Positions 33,164 through 41,881 are shown, counted from the stretch's first letter. The stretch is DNA of 64,000 nt from CAZAQV01 sp964487255 (GCA_964487255.1 CAZAQV010000008.1:171983-235982), one strand, 5' to 3'. Numbers and translations: made by a program. Notes: generated by a model from the letters alone, not told the origin.

Positions 33164-35596
33164 CTATTGGTACGGTGATTCCCAGCCGCCCAAGTCAGGC
33201 GCGTCGCCGTTGAAATCGCCGGGCTCCGGGCCGTTGACATTGAGGCCCAGGTCAGGGCAGCGATCGATGAGCGCGCTAAACGGGCTTAGCCGATAGTCAT
33301 CGACCGACGTATCAACGAACTCTGGGTCGAGCTGAAAACTCGTGGCGTCGGGGCTGCAGGCCGTGCACGCGCCGTTTCCGTTGGCGAAGAAGTCGTTGTA
33401 TTGCCGAAGCGCGAAGTCCGACGTGAAGGCCTGCAGCCCATGCCGACCGTTTGCCGTCAAGATGTTGCACTGAAGTATGATGCGTCGCGAACCGCCGCTT
33501 AGCTGCACGCCGTGGTCGGTACTTGTGCTGACGGTATTGAAGCGAACCACCGCGTCTTGTGCGCCACTGAGGACGATGCCCGAGCGGTTTGCAAAGAGCG
33601 TATTGCCCCAAACCTGCGAGCCGTCCCCCTGGATGCCCACTTGGATGCCTTCATTGTTGTTATTGGAAATCTGGTTTCGGAAAATCGTGGACGGCATGAG
33701 CGCTTGGACTCCGATGCCGTTACCCTCCATGTACCCGTCGGGTCCTACGGTGTTGTTCGAGCCTTGCAGTTGAACCCCAGCGCTACTGTTGTTGGTCGCC
33801 CGCACGCGTACGATGCGGTTGTTTGAGCCGTCCACGCGGATGCCGATCTGGCAACCGTCGACCCTAAGGCCGAAAACCTCGTTGTTGTCGCTTTCGATCC
33901 GTAGTCCGTCGACCGCGCCGATGCACCGCAGACGGGCCCCGTCGGCGAACAGCTCAAAGGCGTCGCCGTCGGCCACGATGGGACTACTGACGGAAGTCTC
34001 GATGGCACTGGGTACCCAAATCGTTTGCGTGCCCGCCTGCGCGTTGCTGTAGGCGATGGCTTCCCGAAGTGAGAGCCCTGTGCCGCCGGGCGTACCAGGC
34101 GAGGCTCCGGCGTCGCTTTCATCGATCTCCGTCGTCACTTTGATGAGGTTTGGATCGCCAGTAACCACAACCTCGACTTGGGCCCAGCTCTGCAGGCCGC
34201 CGTTGTCGCGAACACGAACCGTAACGGAGTAACGACCGGTGGCCGAGAAACTATGCGTTGAGGCCGTCCCGGAAGCCTCAAAGGTTCCATCTCCGTCCCA
34301 GTCCCATTCGAAGACCAAGGCTTCAGGCGGGTCCTCGCGGTCCGTCGCGGTTGCCGAACCCGCGAACGTTGTCCCGGTCGTACCGGCTCCGGGCTCGACT
34401 TCGATGTTGAGCAGCGGCGGTGTATTGGGCGCGATGCAGCTGCGGTCGAGGTCATCGATGTCGGAGTCACAGTCGTTGTCCAGCGTGTCGGCACAGTTAC
34501 CCGCGGCCAAGCTCTCATCGACGCCGGGGGAGCAGGACGCGCCACACTTTTCGGGTTCGTCATCGCAGTCTGAGCCGTCGGGCGCGTAGCCGATAGGGGG
34601 GGTGCATGTGACTTGGGAGGTGGAGGTCTTTCCGAACCCGTCGCCGTCCTTATCTTCGTACCACGTCACGTCGGGGTCCTCATCGACTTCGCCATCACAC
34701 TCTTGATCGAACCCGTCGCAGCCATCGGGGGCTTCATTTCCCGGAAAGCAGTTCGCGCCGCATGCATCGGGATTGTCATCGCAATCGTTGCCGCCTTCGC
34801 AGACGATGTCGATGAAGCCGTCCTGATCGAGATCTTTGTCCACTGGTCCCTGCATACACTCACCAGAAGCGCAGCTACCCATGGAGTGGCACTCGTCGAC
34901 ACAATCCGCATCGCCAGTGCAGCGGCGGACGGTGAATAGGACGGTGGCCTGACCCAAGATCGGGTGCGATGCGATCAACTTCACGGCGCCCACGTCGGTT
35001 GGCGTGAAAACGGTGCTGGTGCCCATGGCGTTGGAGAACATCCCGCTATTGCCTTGAATGGACCAAGAGACCGTCTCATCACGGAAGAAAACGTCGTCAG
35101 CGAAACGCACCACCGAAAAGATCATGACCGACATGCCGAGCTGAATGTTTCTGTCTACGACGGGTTCACCTGCTCCTCCGGGGGCGGTCTCAAGGCGAAG
35201 CTCGACGGGTTCGATGGTCACGGCATTGGCAAGTTCCGCGTAGCGACCCCCCGGCGTCGTAAGGGAGATGGGCTGCAAACCGGCCGGAAGATTGGCTTGT
35301 ACCCGCACATTCACGGATTGCGGGGTCGAGCTGAGAACCTCCAGCACCTTCTGATCTGCGACTCTAATGTCGAAGCTGCGATCAATTGTGGGAACGCCCG
35401 GTTCCAGAGCGCCCCGCACCTCGGTGAAGAAGTTCTGCCCGCCAACGGCCAGCTGCGACTCAAGCTGCTGTGGCAATCGATTCGGTGTGACCGACAAGAT
35501 CTCGGGTGCGGCCTTTTGCTGCGCGCAGCCAAAAGCCAGGGTGGCAGCAAAGAAAAGCAGCAAAGGAAGACAGGCTTGGTGTCCCACTTGGTCCAC
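33164..35596 (-). CDS. Lipoprotein with MopE-like metal-binding repeats, PKD domain and beta-helix
   Basis: 810 residues; lipobox AFGC in the signal. An Ig-like N-terminal half (to about 220) is followed by DKDLDQDGFIDIVCEGGNDC, GNEAPDGCDGFDQECDGEVD and similar Asp/Cys-rich repeats typical of the 'putative metal-binding motif' (MopE-like) family. A PKD-type domain (ATDREDPPEALVFEWDWDGDG ... VRVRDNGGLQSW) comes next, then about 300 residues of right-handed parallel beta-helix with repeated SNNRIVRVRATNNSSAGVQL-type turns (NosD/pectate-lyase-like). Surface-exposed Ca-binding and adhesion-like; no catalytic residues assigned. It converges on the surface-protein gene and is divergent from the response regulator at 35726. 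Confidence 0.88.
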   Translation of the reverse strand: MDQVGHQACLPLLLFFAATLAFGCAQQKAAPEILSVTPNRLPQQLESQLAVGGQNFFTEVRGALEPGVPTIDRSFDIRVADQKVLEVLSSTPQSVNVRVQANLPAGLQPISLTTPGGRYAELANAVTIEPVELRLETAPGGAGEPVVDRNIQLGMSVMIFSVVRFADDVFFRDETVSWSIQGNSGMFSNAMGTSTVFTPTDVGAVKLIASHPILGQATVLFTVRRCTGDADCVDECHSMGSCASGECMQGPVDKDLDQDGFIDIVCEGGNDCDDNPDACGANCFPGNEAPDGCDGFDQECDGEVDEDPDVTWYEDKDGDGFGKTSTSQVTCTPPIGYAPDGSDCDDEPEKCGASCSPGVDESLAAGNCADTLDNDCDSDIDDLDRSCIAPNTPPLLNIEVEPGAGTTGTTFAGSATATDREDPPEALVFEWDWDGDGTFEASGTASTHSFSATGRYSVTVRVRDNGGLQSWAQVEVVVTGDPNLIKVTTEIDESDAGASPGTPGGTGLSLREAIAYSNAQAGTQTIWVPSAIETSVSSPIVADGDAFELFADGARLRCIGAVDGLRIESDNNEVFGLRVDGCQIGIRVDGSNNRIVRVRATNNSSAGVQLQGSNNTVGPDGYMEGNGIGVQALMPSTIFRNQISNNNNEGIQVGIQGDGSQVWGNTLFANRSGIVLSGAQDAVVRFNTVSTSTDHGVQLSGGSRRIILQCNILTANGRHGLQAFTSDFALRQYNDFFANGNGACTACSPDATSFQLDPEFVDTSVDDYRLSPFSALIDRCPDLGLNVNGPEPGDFNGDAPDLGGWESPYQ

Positions 35597-35725
35597 GACA
35601 GGAAGAATACCACGCGCGCGCCTGAGATTCGCACTGTAGGGGTGACCAGTATCCTACGTAACCGCACACTGGCGACAAGTTCTTTCTGGACGAACTCCTG
35701 GCTTTTGCGTCACCATTGCCTAGTC

Positions 35726-36565
35726 ATGAGTGAGGGCGACAGGCTCAAGATCCTGCTCGTAGACGACGAACCGTCGATTCTGCGAGCGATTTCCGTTGCT
35801 ACCGAGATGGGTGACCAATGGCAGTCGCGACAGGCCGCTTCGGCGGAGCAGGCTCTTGAGTTGATCGAAGACGACATGCCCGACGTGATCATTTCCGACA
35901 AGAACATGCCGGGTATGAGCGGTATCGAGCTCCTGCGGCGTGTTCGCCGCATGTCACGAGACGTTAGCTTTCACCTGCTGACGGGGTTTGCCAATGGCGA
36001 GAGCGTCCACCAGGCGATGGCGCTCGATATCGACAGTTATATCCGCAAGCCGTTCCGAAACGTGTTTCAGATGCTGCAGGGGGTTCGTGAAGCCCACTAC
36101 CGCCGCATGAGCCGCAACGATTCGTTACGGGAAAGAGGGACCCTTCGCGTCGAGGCGAGCCGACCTCGCACCGACAGTTCTTCAGGCACCGAGCGGCTTA
36201 GGGCCGCAGTGGTCATGAAAGATGAAGGTGACGCGTCGCGCGTGCTCGACCTCGTGCAATCTCTTTTCCCGGGCCAGGTCGAGGTCTATCAGTCGCAGGC
36301 CATCGGGGACATCCCGAAAACAGCGCAGGTCATTCTCGCTGACAACTACATGCTCGATCCGGTTGCCAAGACGTGCCCCGATGCGTTGCTTGCCGTCCTG
36401 TCCGAAGACATCACGGACCTCGACAAGCTCATTGGGCTTGCCGATCGCGGCATCAGCGCGGTTTCTCGCGACGTTCCGGATGTTGAGCTTCGTGCCCAGC
36501 TCGTAGGCTTCTTCGGTCGCGCCCGCCCGTCGCTGAAACGAGACGACGGGTCAGACGACGACTAG
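35726..36565 (+). CDS. Response regulator with receiver and pseudo-receiver-like domain
   Basis: Start at ATG 35726 (MSEGDRLKILLVDDE) gives 279 residues; the reading frame stays open far upstream, but only because it is antisense to the beta-helix gene. The receiver has VDDE, phospho-acceptor D58 in IISDKNMPGMSGI, SFHLLTGFAN and RKPF. The C-terminal half (about 155-270) has no DNA-binding motif; it resembles the degenerate receiver-like segments of the protein at 24699 (compare LIGLADRGISAVSRD with MIGFADKGATAVVTR). It is therefore a single-module paralogue of that protein without J and TPR parts. Confidence 0.88.
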   Translation: MSEGDRLKILLVDDEPSILRAISVATEMGDQWQSRQAASAEQALELIEDDMPDVIISDKNMPGMSGIELLRRVRRMSRDVSFHLLTGFANGESVHQAMALDIDSYIRKPFRNVFQMLQGVREAHYRRMSRNDSLRERGTLRVEASRPRTDSSSGTERLRAAVVMKDEGDASRVLDLVQSLFPGQVEVYQSQAIGDIPKTAQVILADNYMLDPVAKTCPDALLAVLSEDITDLDKLIGLADRGISAVSRDVPDVELRAQLVGFFGRARPSLKRDDGSDDD

Positions 36566-36616
36566 ATCGGCACTCAACCTCAGTTCAACCTGAAACCGAT
36601 CTAGAGACCGGCGCGC

Positions 36617-37372
36617 CTACTCCTTTCCCTTTCCTTTGCCGCCGCCCTTTGCCTTGGCATTCTTCTTCTCAGCTTTGTCCGCTTTTCTTTCCGCGCGTTC
36701 CTTTGCTTTGTCGGCCTTTTTGTCAGCCTTCTTCGCATCTTTGCGGGCCTTCGCGGCATTTTTCTGCGCTCGCTTCGTACCCTTTTGCTCGGCCCTCTCT
36801 TCTTTTCGGTCCGCGATCTCGGCCTTTTTTTCCGCGCGATCCTCGGCTTTTTCCGCCTTCTTTTCAGCCTTTCGGGCTTTCACTGCGTCCTGGTGATCGG
36901 CCTGACGATCCGCGATGTTTTCATGGTGTTCAGGCTGCAACCCCGGCGCGTGTCCGTGACCGACCGCTCTTCCACGAGTCGCCGGGCGCGTATCGGCACC
37001 GGCCGGCGCGTGATAGTGCACGTACCGCTTCGGACGTTCGATCTTTAGAACGACGGTGGGTGCGCTTTCGACCCGTACGTAACCGTCCGCGTATGTCGCT
37101 GAGTTCCACCAAACACCATCGCGAAGCATCCAGTATGAGCCCTCTGCGTAGAAAACTGCGTAATCGTGATCTTCGACGACCCAGACGCCGGGCGCAATCG
37201 CAACCAGTCGCACGTCGGCACTCGCAGAGTGTCGCATCGTGGCGCTTCCGCATGCCCCGAGCAGACCGAGCATCACGACCGTGAGCATCGTGACGCCCAG
37301 TCGTCGTAGGCCCATTGCGTAGCTTGGTAGACGAAAGGAAGATGTGAATGGTTGGTGGATCGTGTTTTTCAT
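36617..37372 (-). CDS. Lipoprotein with Lys/Ala/Glu-rich tail, paralogue of the protein at 38513
   Basis: 251 residues from ATG 37372, or 232 from ATG 37315, which gives a more usual lipoprotein signal ending LGLLGAC. The folded part (about 45-125) contains APGVWVVEDHDYAVFYAEGS, RDGVWW and KRYVHYHAP, matching the protein at 38513-38989. The last 100 residues are a low-complexity charged helix of KAEKKAEKAEDRAEKK type. The N-terminal domain is likely periplasmic; the tail might bind anionic polymers. Function unknown. Confidence 0.75.
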   Translation of the reverse strand: MKNTIHQPFTSSFRLPSYAMGLRRLGVTMLTVVMLGLLGACGSATMRHSASADVRLVAIAPGVWVVEDHDYAVFYAEGSYWMLRDGVWWNSATYADGYVRVESAPTVVLKIERPKRYVHYHAPAGADTRPATRGRAVGHGHAPGLQPEHHENIADRQADHQDAVKARKAEKKAEKAEDRAEKKAEIADRKEERAEQKGTKRAQKNAAKARKDAKKADKKADKAKERAERKADKAEKKNAKAKGGGKGKGKE

Positions 37373-37471
37373 AGTTACCGTCTCTCTAGTTCAATGAGCC
37401 GCCTCATCAGCGAGAAGAGACGGCTCGGTCTAAGGGTGTTGAAGGTTGGGTAGCGCGCTTGGTGCCGTGCT

Positions 37472-37783
37472 CTATTCTACGGCGTTCGAAGGAAGCGCTC
37501 CGACATTGGACTTGGAGTCATGCTCGTTCATCGACTCGTTGAAAGCCTCCCGTGCGGCAGTTCCTGCTGCCCGTGCCGCGTCAGGTAACTTGCGAACCCC
37601 ACGTGTGTGGTCGTCGACATAGCTCCTCACATCATCGCGGCGCGACTCGACATAGTCGCGCATATCTGATCGTAGCTCGCGGCCCGACTTCGGGGCGGTA
37701 AGGTATGCGATTGCGGCGCCTGCAGCGGCACCTCCCAAAAATGCGAGGGCCATCTGTCCTCCGCTGTATTCACTTTTGCTCAT
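37472..37783 (-). CDS. YtxH-like small membrane protein
   Basis: 103 residues. One hydrophobic Gly/Ala segment (MALAFLGGAAAGAAIAYLTAPKSG) with the LTAPKSGRELR transition is the hallmark of the YtxH family, followed by a charged helix that can form a coiled coil. A strong ribosome site (AAAGAGGAG) precedes the ATG. YtxH-like proteins are small stress-linked membrane proteins of unclear function. The DUF948-like gene lies 21 bp upstream on the same strand, so the pair resembles the ytxG-ytxH arrangement of Bacillus. Confidence 0.85.
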   Translation of the reverse strand: MSKSEYSGGQMALAFLGGAAAGAAIAYLTAPKSGRELRSDMRDYVESRRDDVRSYVDDHTRGVRKLPDAARAAGTAAREAFNESMNEHDSKSNVGALPSNAVE

Positions 37784-37804
37784 TGTTGTTGCTCCTCTTT
37801 CGTT

Positions 37805-38275
37805 TCAGTTTTGCGGTGTTTGGTGTTGTGTCGGCTGATGGGTCTCGAACGGTTGCGCTGAACGAACCTGAGCGTCGCGGTCGTGGCCCAGTTCATGTTG
37901 CGGGCCCGTGGCACTTTCGTCTTCGTTCATCGAGCTCAAGAATGTCGCGATCGCAGGTGCGACCGCGGCGCCCACCGCCGAACCGATTCGCAGGCCTTTT
38001 TCTACCTTCTCGAAAGCTTCAACCGCTTGCGTGATGCTCTCGCGGAGGCGCACCAACTCATGCTCCTTGCCGCGAAAGACTTCGGATACCTTCTTCAGTT
38101 GAGTTGCTGATACCTGTGCATCCTCCACGAGCCGATCGAGTTTGGGTCCCGTGGACTCCACCCGTCTTCGTGTTGCGCGCGCGAACCGCTTTAGCTCCAG
38201 AAGGACTGGAATTAGCACTCCCAACATGAGGGTAAGAATCAGCAGTACCGCGAGCTCGAAAACATCAACCGTCAT
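37805..38275 (-). CDS. DUF948-like (YtxG-type) membrane protein
   Basis: Start at ATG 38275 gives 156 residues. An N-terminal helix (FELAVLLILTLMLGVLIPVLLEL) is followed by a long amphipathic region with heptads (LDRLVEDAQVSATQLKKVSEVF), a Gly/Ala helix (IGSAVGAAVAPAIATFL) and a polar His/Gln/Asp tail. This is the arrangement of DUF948 proteins, often next to YtxH, as here. Likely inner-membrane, stress-related; molecular role unknown. Family call is by topology and context. Confidence 0.72.
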   Translation of the reverse strand: MTVDVFELAVLLILTLMLGVLIPVLLELKRFARATRRRVESTGPKLDRLVEDAQVSATQLKKVSEVFRGKEHELVRLRESITQAVEAFEKVEKGLRIGSAVGAAVAPAIATFLSSMNEDESATGPQHELGHDRDAQVRSAQPFETHQPTQHQTPQN

Positions 38276-38512
38276 GCGTCGACGAAGCTGCAAGGAGCAC
38301 GCCAAGCAGACCGCGACATGATATCCCGCCCGATCTCGGTGGAATGTGCCGATGGCGGCTGACTGGTCTCGCGGTTGATCGCCACGATCGAGGCGAATTG
38401 CCCCGAGGCGGATCCCTGTACTTCACCAGGAACCTATGCGTTTTCACACGAATGTTCACCGGAAAGGAGACCGCGTGCTGAATGGAACGCTCCGTGCAAA
38501 CGTCGCAGGGGT

Positions 38513-38989
38513 ATGACACTCCACACTGCTCGCCATGAGCGGCATTGCGCCGGGCTGCGGCTGCCCCTCGTGGCTCTCTTACTATCGATGCTCGGCCTTG
38601 GTTTGACGGGTTGCGCTGGGCGGATGCACGCTCAAGCCACCGTATCGTCCACCCCGAGTTCCCGGCTTGCCATGGTCGCGCCGGGGGTGTGGGTGGTGAC
38701 GCAATATCACGAACCGGTGTTTTACTCTGACAACTACTATTGGACGGTTCGAAATGGCGTTTGGTATCGCTCAAGCGTCTACTACGGAAATTTTGCGCCC
38801 GTCAGTGTAGTGCCGCGTGCCGTCATCAGCATTCAGAGTCCGCGGCGTTACATCCATTATCGAGCACGAGGCAATGTTCGAGTCAGGGCCATTGGCCGAC
38901 ACCCGCGACATATTCATCGATCTCGTGGCCGCACGGTGGTGCGACCACGTCACCAAAACCGCACGAGAGTTCGTGTACGAAGGCGATAG
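38513..38989 (+). CDS. Small basic lipoprotein, paralogue of the protein at 36617
   Basis: Start at ATG 38513 (AGGGG upstream) gives 158 residues and a signal ending GLGLTGC. The core repeats the pattern of the gene at 36617: APGVWVVTQYHEPVFYSDNYY, RNGVWYRSS and RRYIHYRA. The C-terminal 40 residues are Arg/His-rich (HPRHIHRSRGRTVVRPRHQN), a tail opposite in amino-acid make-up to the Lys/Glu tail of its paralogue. Function unknown; the basic tail would suit binding to an acidic surface polymer or nucleic acid. Confidence 0.75.
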   Translation: MTLHTARHERHCAGLRLPLVALLLSMLGLGLTGCAGRMHAQATVSSTPSSRLAMVAPGVWVVTQYHEPVFYSDNYYWTVRNGVWYRSSVYYGNFAPVSVVPRAVISIQSPRRYIHYRARGNVRVRAIGRHPRHIHRSRGRTVVRPRHQNRTRVRVRRR

Positions 38990-38992
38990 GCA

Positions 38993-39361
38993 ATGACAAA
39001 CATGAGTCGAATCACATTGGTTGCGTTAGGCCTGCTCGGTTTGAGTGGCTGTGTTGTCGTCGAAGATACATCGACACCCATCTATGACCCTTGCTTCAAC
39101 ACCTCCGAGTGCGACGTGTATTCGGATGCATGTTACGAAATCACCATCGACTACGGTGATGCGATCATTACCGATGCGATGTGCTCTGTCAGCTGCTACG
39201 ACGACTTCGATTGTCCCTATGACGGCATTTGCTTGTCGCTTGAGGGAGAGCCGGCGATTTGCTACCAGCCGTGTTACGACGACTTTGACTGTGCGGGCGG
39301 GTTTGCATGCATCGACACAGTGGGACCACGCACATTCGCGGCTGTCTGCCTGCCGTACTAA
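38993..39361 (+). CDS. Cys-rich lipoprotein
   Basis: 122 residues, starting 3 bp after the preceding stop. Signal with lipobox LSGC, then a small domain with repeated C-Y-D-D-F-D-C units (SCYDDFDCPYDGIC and CYDDFDCAGGFAC) and 10 Cys in about 95 residues, very acidic. It looks like a disulphide-stabilised module akin to the Cys repeats common on myxobacterial surface proteins. Co-transcribed with the basic lipoprotein upstream; the opposite charges invite the idea that they interact. Confidence 0.75.
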   Translation: MTNMSRITLVALGLLGLSGCVVVEDTSTPIYDPCFNTSECDVYSDACYEITIDYGDAIITDAMCSVSCYDDFDCPYDGICLSLEGEPAICYQPCYDDFDCAGGFACIDTVGPRTFAAVCLPY

Positions 39362-39368
39362 GCGCTCC

Positions 39369-39938
39369 CTAGCGTGCCGTATCTATCGTGATGGTGTTTG
39401 CGCGAAGTTGTTCGTCGAAGCACACGCGTCGCAGGTGCGGCACGCCCGGTTGCTGGGGCTTTGATGTCTCGCAACAATTGGCGTCGCATGAAGGCTCGCC
39501 GAGGTAGTCGATTCCGACGTGCCACTTGCAATCCGGTGGAGGTTCTTCCTGAAGACACTCCGCTCGGTAGCTATGTTGGAGCCGTTCAATCATCGCAAGG
39601 ACGAGGTCCCAGCCGCGTGCTTCTTCGTGCTCCTCTTGAACGTCGGTCGCACTGCTTCCCGAAATCCGGTGGAGGGTCATCGCCGGCGCAAAAAGCCCTT
39701 CGTTACTGATTCCGTCGCGGAGTTCGCGGAAGATCCTCTCGAAATGTGCCGGGGAAAGACTTGTATCGTTGTTCTCTGGCGAAGGAGGACTTTCGGTGTC
39801 TTCCGATTGACCGCCGGGTTCAAGCTCCGCCGCGGTCTCGAGCTTGTCGCCGGTTGACGAAGCTGAACGCTCGACTTGGGCAGACCCTCCGCACGCGCAG
39901 ATGCCAGCAATTAGCACGATGCGAAGCCTGGCCATCAT
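39369..39938 (-). CDS. Hypothetical lipoprotein with Cys-containing C-terminal segment
   Basis: Start at ATG 39938, which overlaps the stop of the upstream gene (ATGATG around TGA at 39935-39937), giving 189 residues. Short signal with lipobox-like GICAC. Mature part: an acidic Ser/Pro linker, then helical segments, and a C-terminal part with EPSCDANCCETSK and VCFDEQLRANTITID. Not recognised. It is coupled to the tail-anchored acidic protein and is the last gene of the leftward run that begins with the VWA/amidoligase genes. Confidence 0.65.
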   Translation of the reverse strand: MMARLRIVLIAGICACGGSAQVERSASSTGDKLETAAELEPGGQSEDTESPPSPENNDTSLSPAHFERIFRELRDGISNEGLFAPAMTLHRISGSSATDVQEEHEEARGWDLVLAMIERLQHSYRAECLQEEPPPDCKWHVGIDYLGEPSCDANCCETSKPQQPGVPHLRRVCFDEQLRANTITIDTAR

Positions 39939-41122
39939 GGAGAGGCGATCAGCCAGGCGAGAAAGGTTGTTGTCGCGAACAAGCCGACTGCAGCGAGAAC
40001 AATCAGCAGATATCCTAGGTTGATCTGAAGAGTCGTCGTCGAGCACTTTTCAACAAAGGCTCGAACGAAACGCTCGATCTGCTCGAGCGTCGGATACGCC
40101 GCGTGTGACTGTTCGCGGACGGACTCCTGATGGAGGAGGGCAGGAGATGGGGAGAACGTGCCGGGTGGTGAATGCGGCGCGTTGTGCGGCTTGGTGTCAG
40201 GCGTTGGCCCGCTGCTCTGCGCAAGCGGGGCACGAACGGGCCCGCCATCGAACCACGGGTGCATGCGCTCCTCGGTGTCGCCTGGGCCGCTATGCAGGTG
40301 ATGACCCATGGAAACGCCGGTTGGACCCTCATGAAACTGAACCACATCATCGATCTCGGACGGGTCATACGTTTGTTCCCTACCTGCGAGCTGATACGCG
40401 CGGCTCGGAGACGTGACGTCGTCTCCCTCGTCAAAGTTGGCGTCTCCCTCGTCAAAGTTGGCGTCGCGATCGAGTTCCGTGAACCCGTCGTCGTCGTAAC
40501 CCAAAGCATCGTCGTCGCCGGCGAAACTATCGTCTAGCGCAGTTTTACCGTCGTCGTCGTAGTCGTCGATGACTTCACCTGAGTGCTGAAATGCCAGCAT
40601 CGGCGCTTCCTCCGTCTCATCGACATCTTGAATCTGTTGAGACTGTTCCAAGGTAACCACATCGGATAGTGGCTCTGTATTCGGCACCTCACGCGTCTCG
40701 AGAAGACTCGGTCCGAGAAGTGTCTTCTCGAAAACTGGCGCGTCGATTTCAGGCCTGCTTGACCCGTCGCCGTCCGGTTGTAGCTCGCGAATCATGGAGG
40801 TTCGTGGCGAAGCGACCACTGAGCCATCGACTTTGAAGCGTGCCGAGATTGCGGACGCTTCTTCTTGGATGGGCGCGATCTCCGAGGTGTCTCGAAGCGT
40901 TGGGTCGCCGCTCTCATCGAGCTGCCTTTGCATTCGGTCGACCGCGGCGTCGACGTCGGCGCTCAGCGTTGCAAAAATCGCATCGTCGTCGAGCGCTGCG
41001 TGCTCCGTCCGTGGGTACTCGCCACTACGGTCCTTGCGTTGCCGACCGACGACCAGAGACCGCCTGTCTTCCATCTCGGAAGTGGAATCAAATTCTTCAT
41101 CACGGTTGCGAGACTGCGACAT
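39935..41122 (-). CDS. Acidic, disordered protein with C-terminal membrane anchor
   Basis: Start at the internal ATG 41122 (GGGGGTGG upstream) gives 395 residues. Most of the chain is low-complexity and Asp/Glu-rich (DDYDDDGKTALDDSFAGDDD), with a 7-residue tandem repeat ANFDEGD from a 21-bp DNA duplication. A helical segment (YPTLEQIERFVRAFVEKC) and a C-terminal membrane helix (LGYLLIVLAAVGLFATTTFLAWLI) end the protein. It should be tail-anchored with a large cytoplasmic acidic domain. No family recognised. It lies 96 bp after the glutamine amidotransferase gene on the same strand. Confidence 0.7.
   Translation of the reverse strand: MSQSRNRDEEFDSTSEMEDRRSLVVGRQRKDRSGEYPRTEHAALDDDAIFATLSADVDAAVDRMQRQLDESGDPTLRDTSEIAPIQEEASAISARFKVDGSVVASPRTSMIRELQPDGDGSSRPEIDAPVFEKTLLGPSLLETREVPNTEPLSDVVTLEQSQQIQDVDETEEAPMLAFQHSGEVIDDYDDDGKTALDDSFAGDDDALGYDDDGFTELDRDANFDEGDANFDEGDDVTSPSRAYQLAGREQTYDPSEIDDVVQFHEGPTGVSMGHHLHSGPGDTEERMHPWFDGGPVRAPLAQSSGPTPDTKPHNAPHSPPGTFSPSPALLHQESVREQSHAAYPTLEQIERFVRAFVEKCSTTTLQINLGYLLIVLAAVGLFATTTFLAWLIASP
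40421..40462 (-). repeat. Two perfect 21-bp tandem repeats in an acidic coding region
   Basis: The unit gtctccctcgtcaaagttgg+c occurs at 40421-40441 and again at 40442-40462 with no mismatch. It adds seven residues (ANFDEGD) in frame to the acidic tail-anchored protein. The perfect identity points to a recent duplication. Confidence 0.9.
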
Positions 41123-41218
41123 AACCCACCCCCTGGGCATGCCACGCGCCGGGTGGAATGACCACCTGGCGGCCTTCGATGTTCGGTCGAGTGAGAAAAA
41201 GCTAGAATTATCGGAGAC

Positions 41219-41881
41219 TCAACAGCTCTGAGCTTCTCGCACCAGTGAGAAAAAAAGTTGCTGCTGGATGGCGCGGTGCGGCAGGTACTCGGGGTGCCAC
41301 TGAACGCCAACGAGGGTGGAAGCGTCCATGGGCGACTCGATGGCTTGCACGATGTCTCCCTGCCCGCGTGCGCTCACTCGCAGGTTTGAGCCCAGGGTGT
41401 CGATGCTCTGACGGTGTAGTCGGTTTACCCGAACCTTCTCTCGACCCAGCATGCTCGCGAGCCGTGTGCCCTCGAGGATGTTGACCGTGAATTTCGCGCG
41501 CGCACTATTGCGCGTGTCTCCCGGTACGTTGGCCCATGCATCTTGGCGAAGTGTGCCACCGCGGGCGACATTGAGCAGCTGCATCCCACGACAGATGGCC
41601 AGCACAGGCGTTTTCTGCTGCTGGGCGGTCTGCAGGAGCTCGAGTTCGAACTTGTCTCTGTCCACGTCGTAGAAGCGATAGTCGGGTTGTCGCTCCTGGT
41701 TGTAGAGGTGAGGGTCAACGTGGGAGCCGCCGCCGATGACCAATGCGTCGACCTGGATGAGTTCGCGCGAGTGAGTGAGGCGCACCGCCTTTGCTCCAGT
41801 TCGCGCGATCGCCAAACGTGTTGCCCACCACGCGGTTCGGCCGCCTCGCACGGGGCCACTTACCCCAACGACGACGCTCAA
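41219..41881 (-). CDS. Class I glutamine amidotransferase (gamma-glutamyl hydrolase/PuuD-like)
   Basis: I choose the TTG at 41881 as start: it overlaps the upstream TGA (TTGA), has AGGAG 8 bases before, and gives MSVVVGVSG, the correct beginning of the fold (220 residues). Catalytic triad: C97 in LAICRGMQLLN, H196 and E198 in WHPEYLP. The GGGSHVDPHLY segment (about 50-60) is the substrate/oxyanion region of the gamma-glutamyl-gamma-aminobutyrate hydrolase family (peptidase C26). It is the third gene of the VWA-amidoligase operon, so it may hydrolyse a gamma-glutamyl product made by the amidoligase or supply ammonia. Confidence 0.9.
   Translation of the reverse strand: MSVVVGVSGPVRGGRTAWWATRLAIARTGAKAVRLTHSRELIQVDALVIGGGSHVDPHLYNQERQPDYRFYDVDRDKFELELLQTAQQQKTPVLAICRGMQLLNVARGGTLRQDAWANVPGDTRNSARAKFTVNILEGTRLASMLGREKVRVNRLHRQSIDTLGSNLRVSARGQGDIVQAIESPMDASTLVGVQWHPEYLPHRAIQQQLFFSLVREAQSC

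Noticed and set aside
34964..35725. Extension of the response regulator frame upstream of 35726
   Set aside because: The extra 254 codons are antisense to the beta-helix lipoprotein; receiver domains begin right after MSEGDRLK, so the short start is right.
37395..37432. Possible terminator: GAGCCG ... CGGCTC hairpin after the YtxH-like gene
   Set aside because: Stem is good but the loop is about 20 bases and no T run follows on the minus strand, so it is not called as a terminator.
40421..40462. CRISPR-like short repeats
   Set aside because: Only two units with no spacer, inside an acidic coding region and in frame; a plain tandem duplication.
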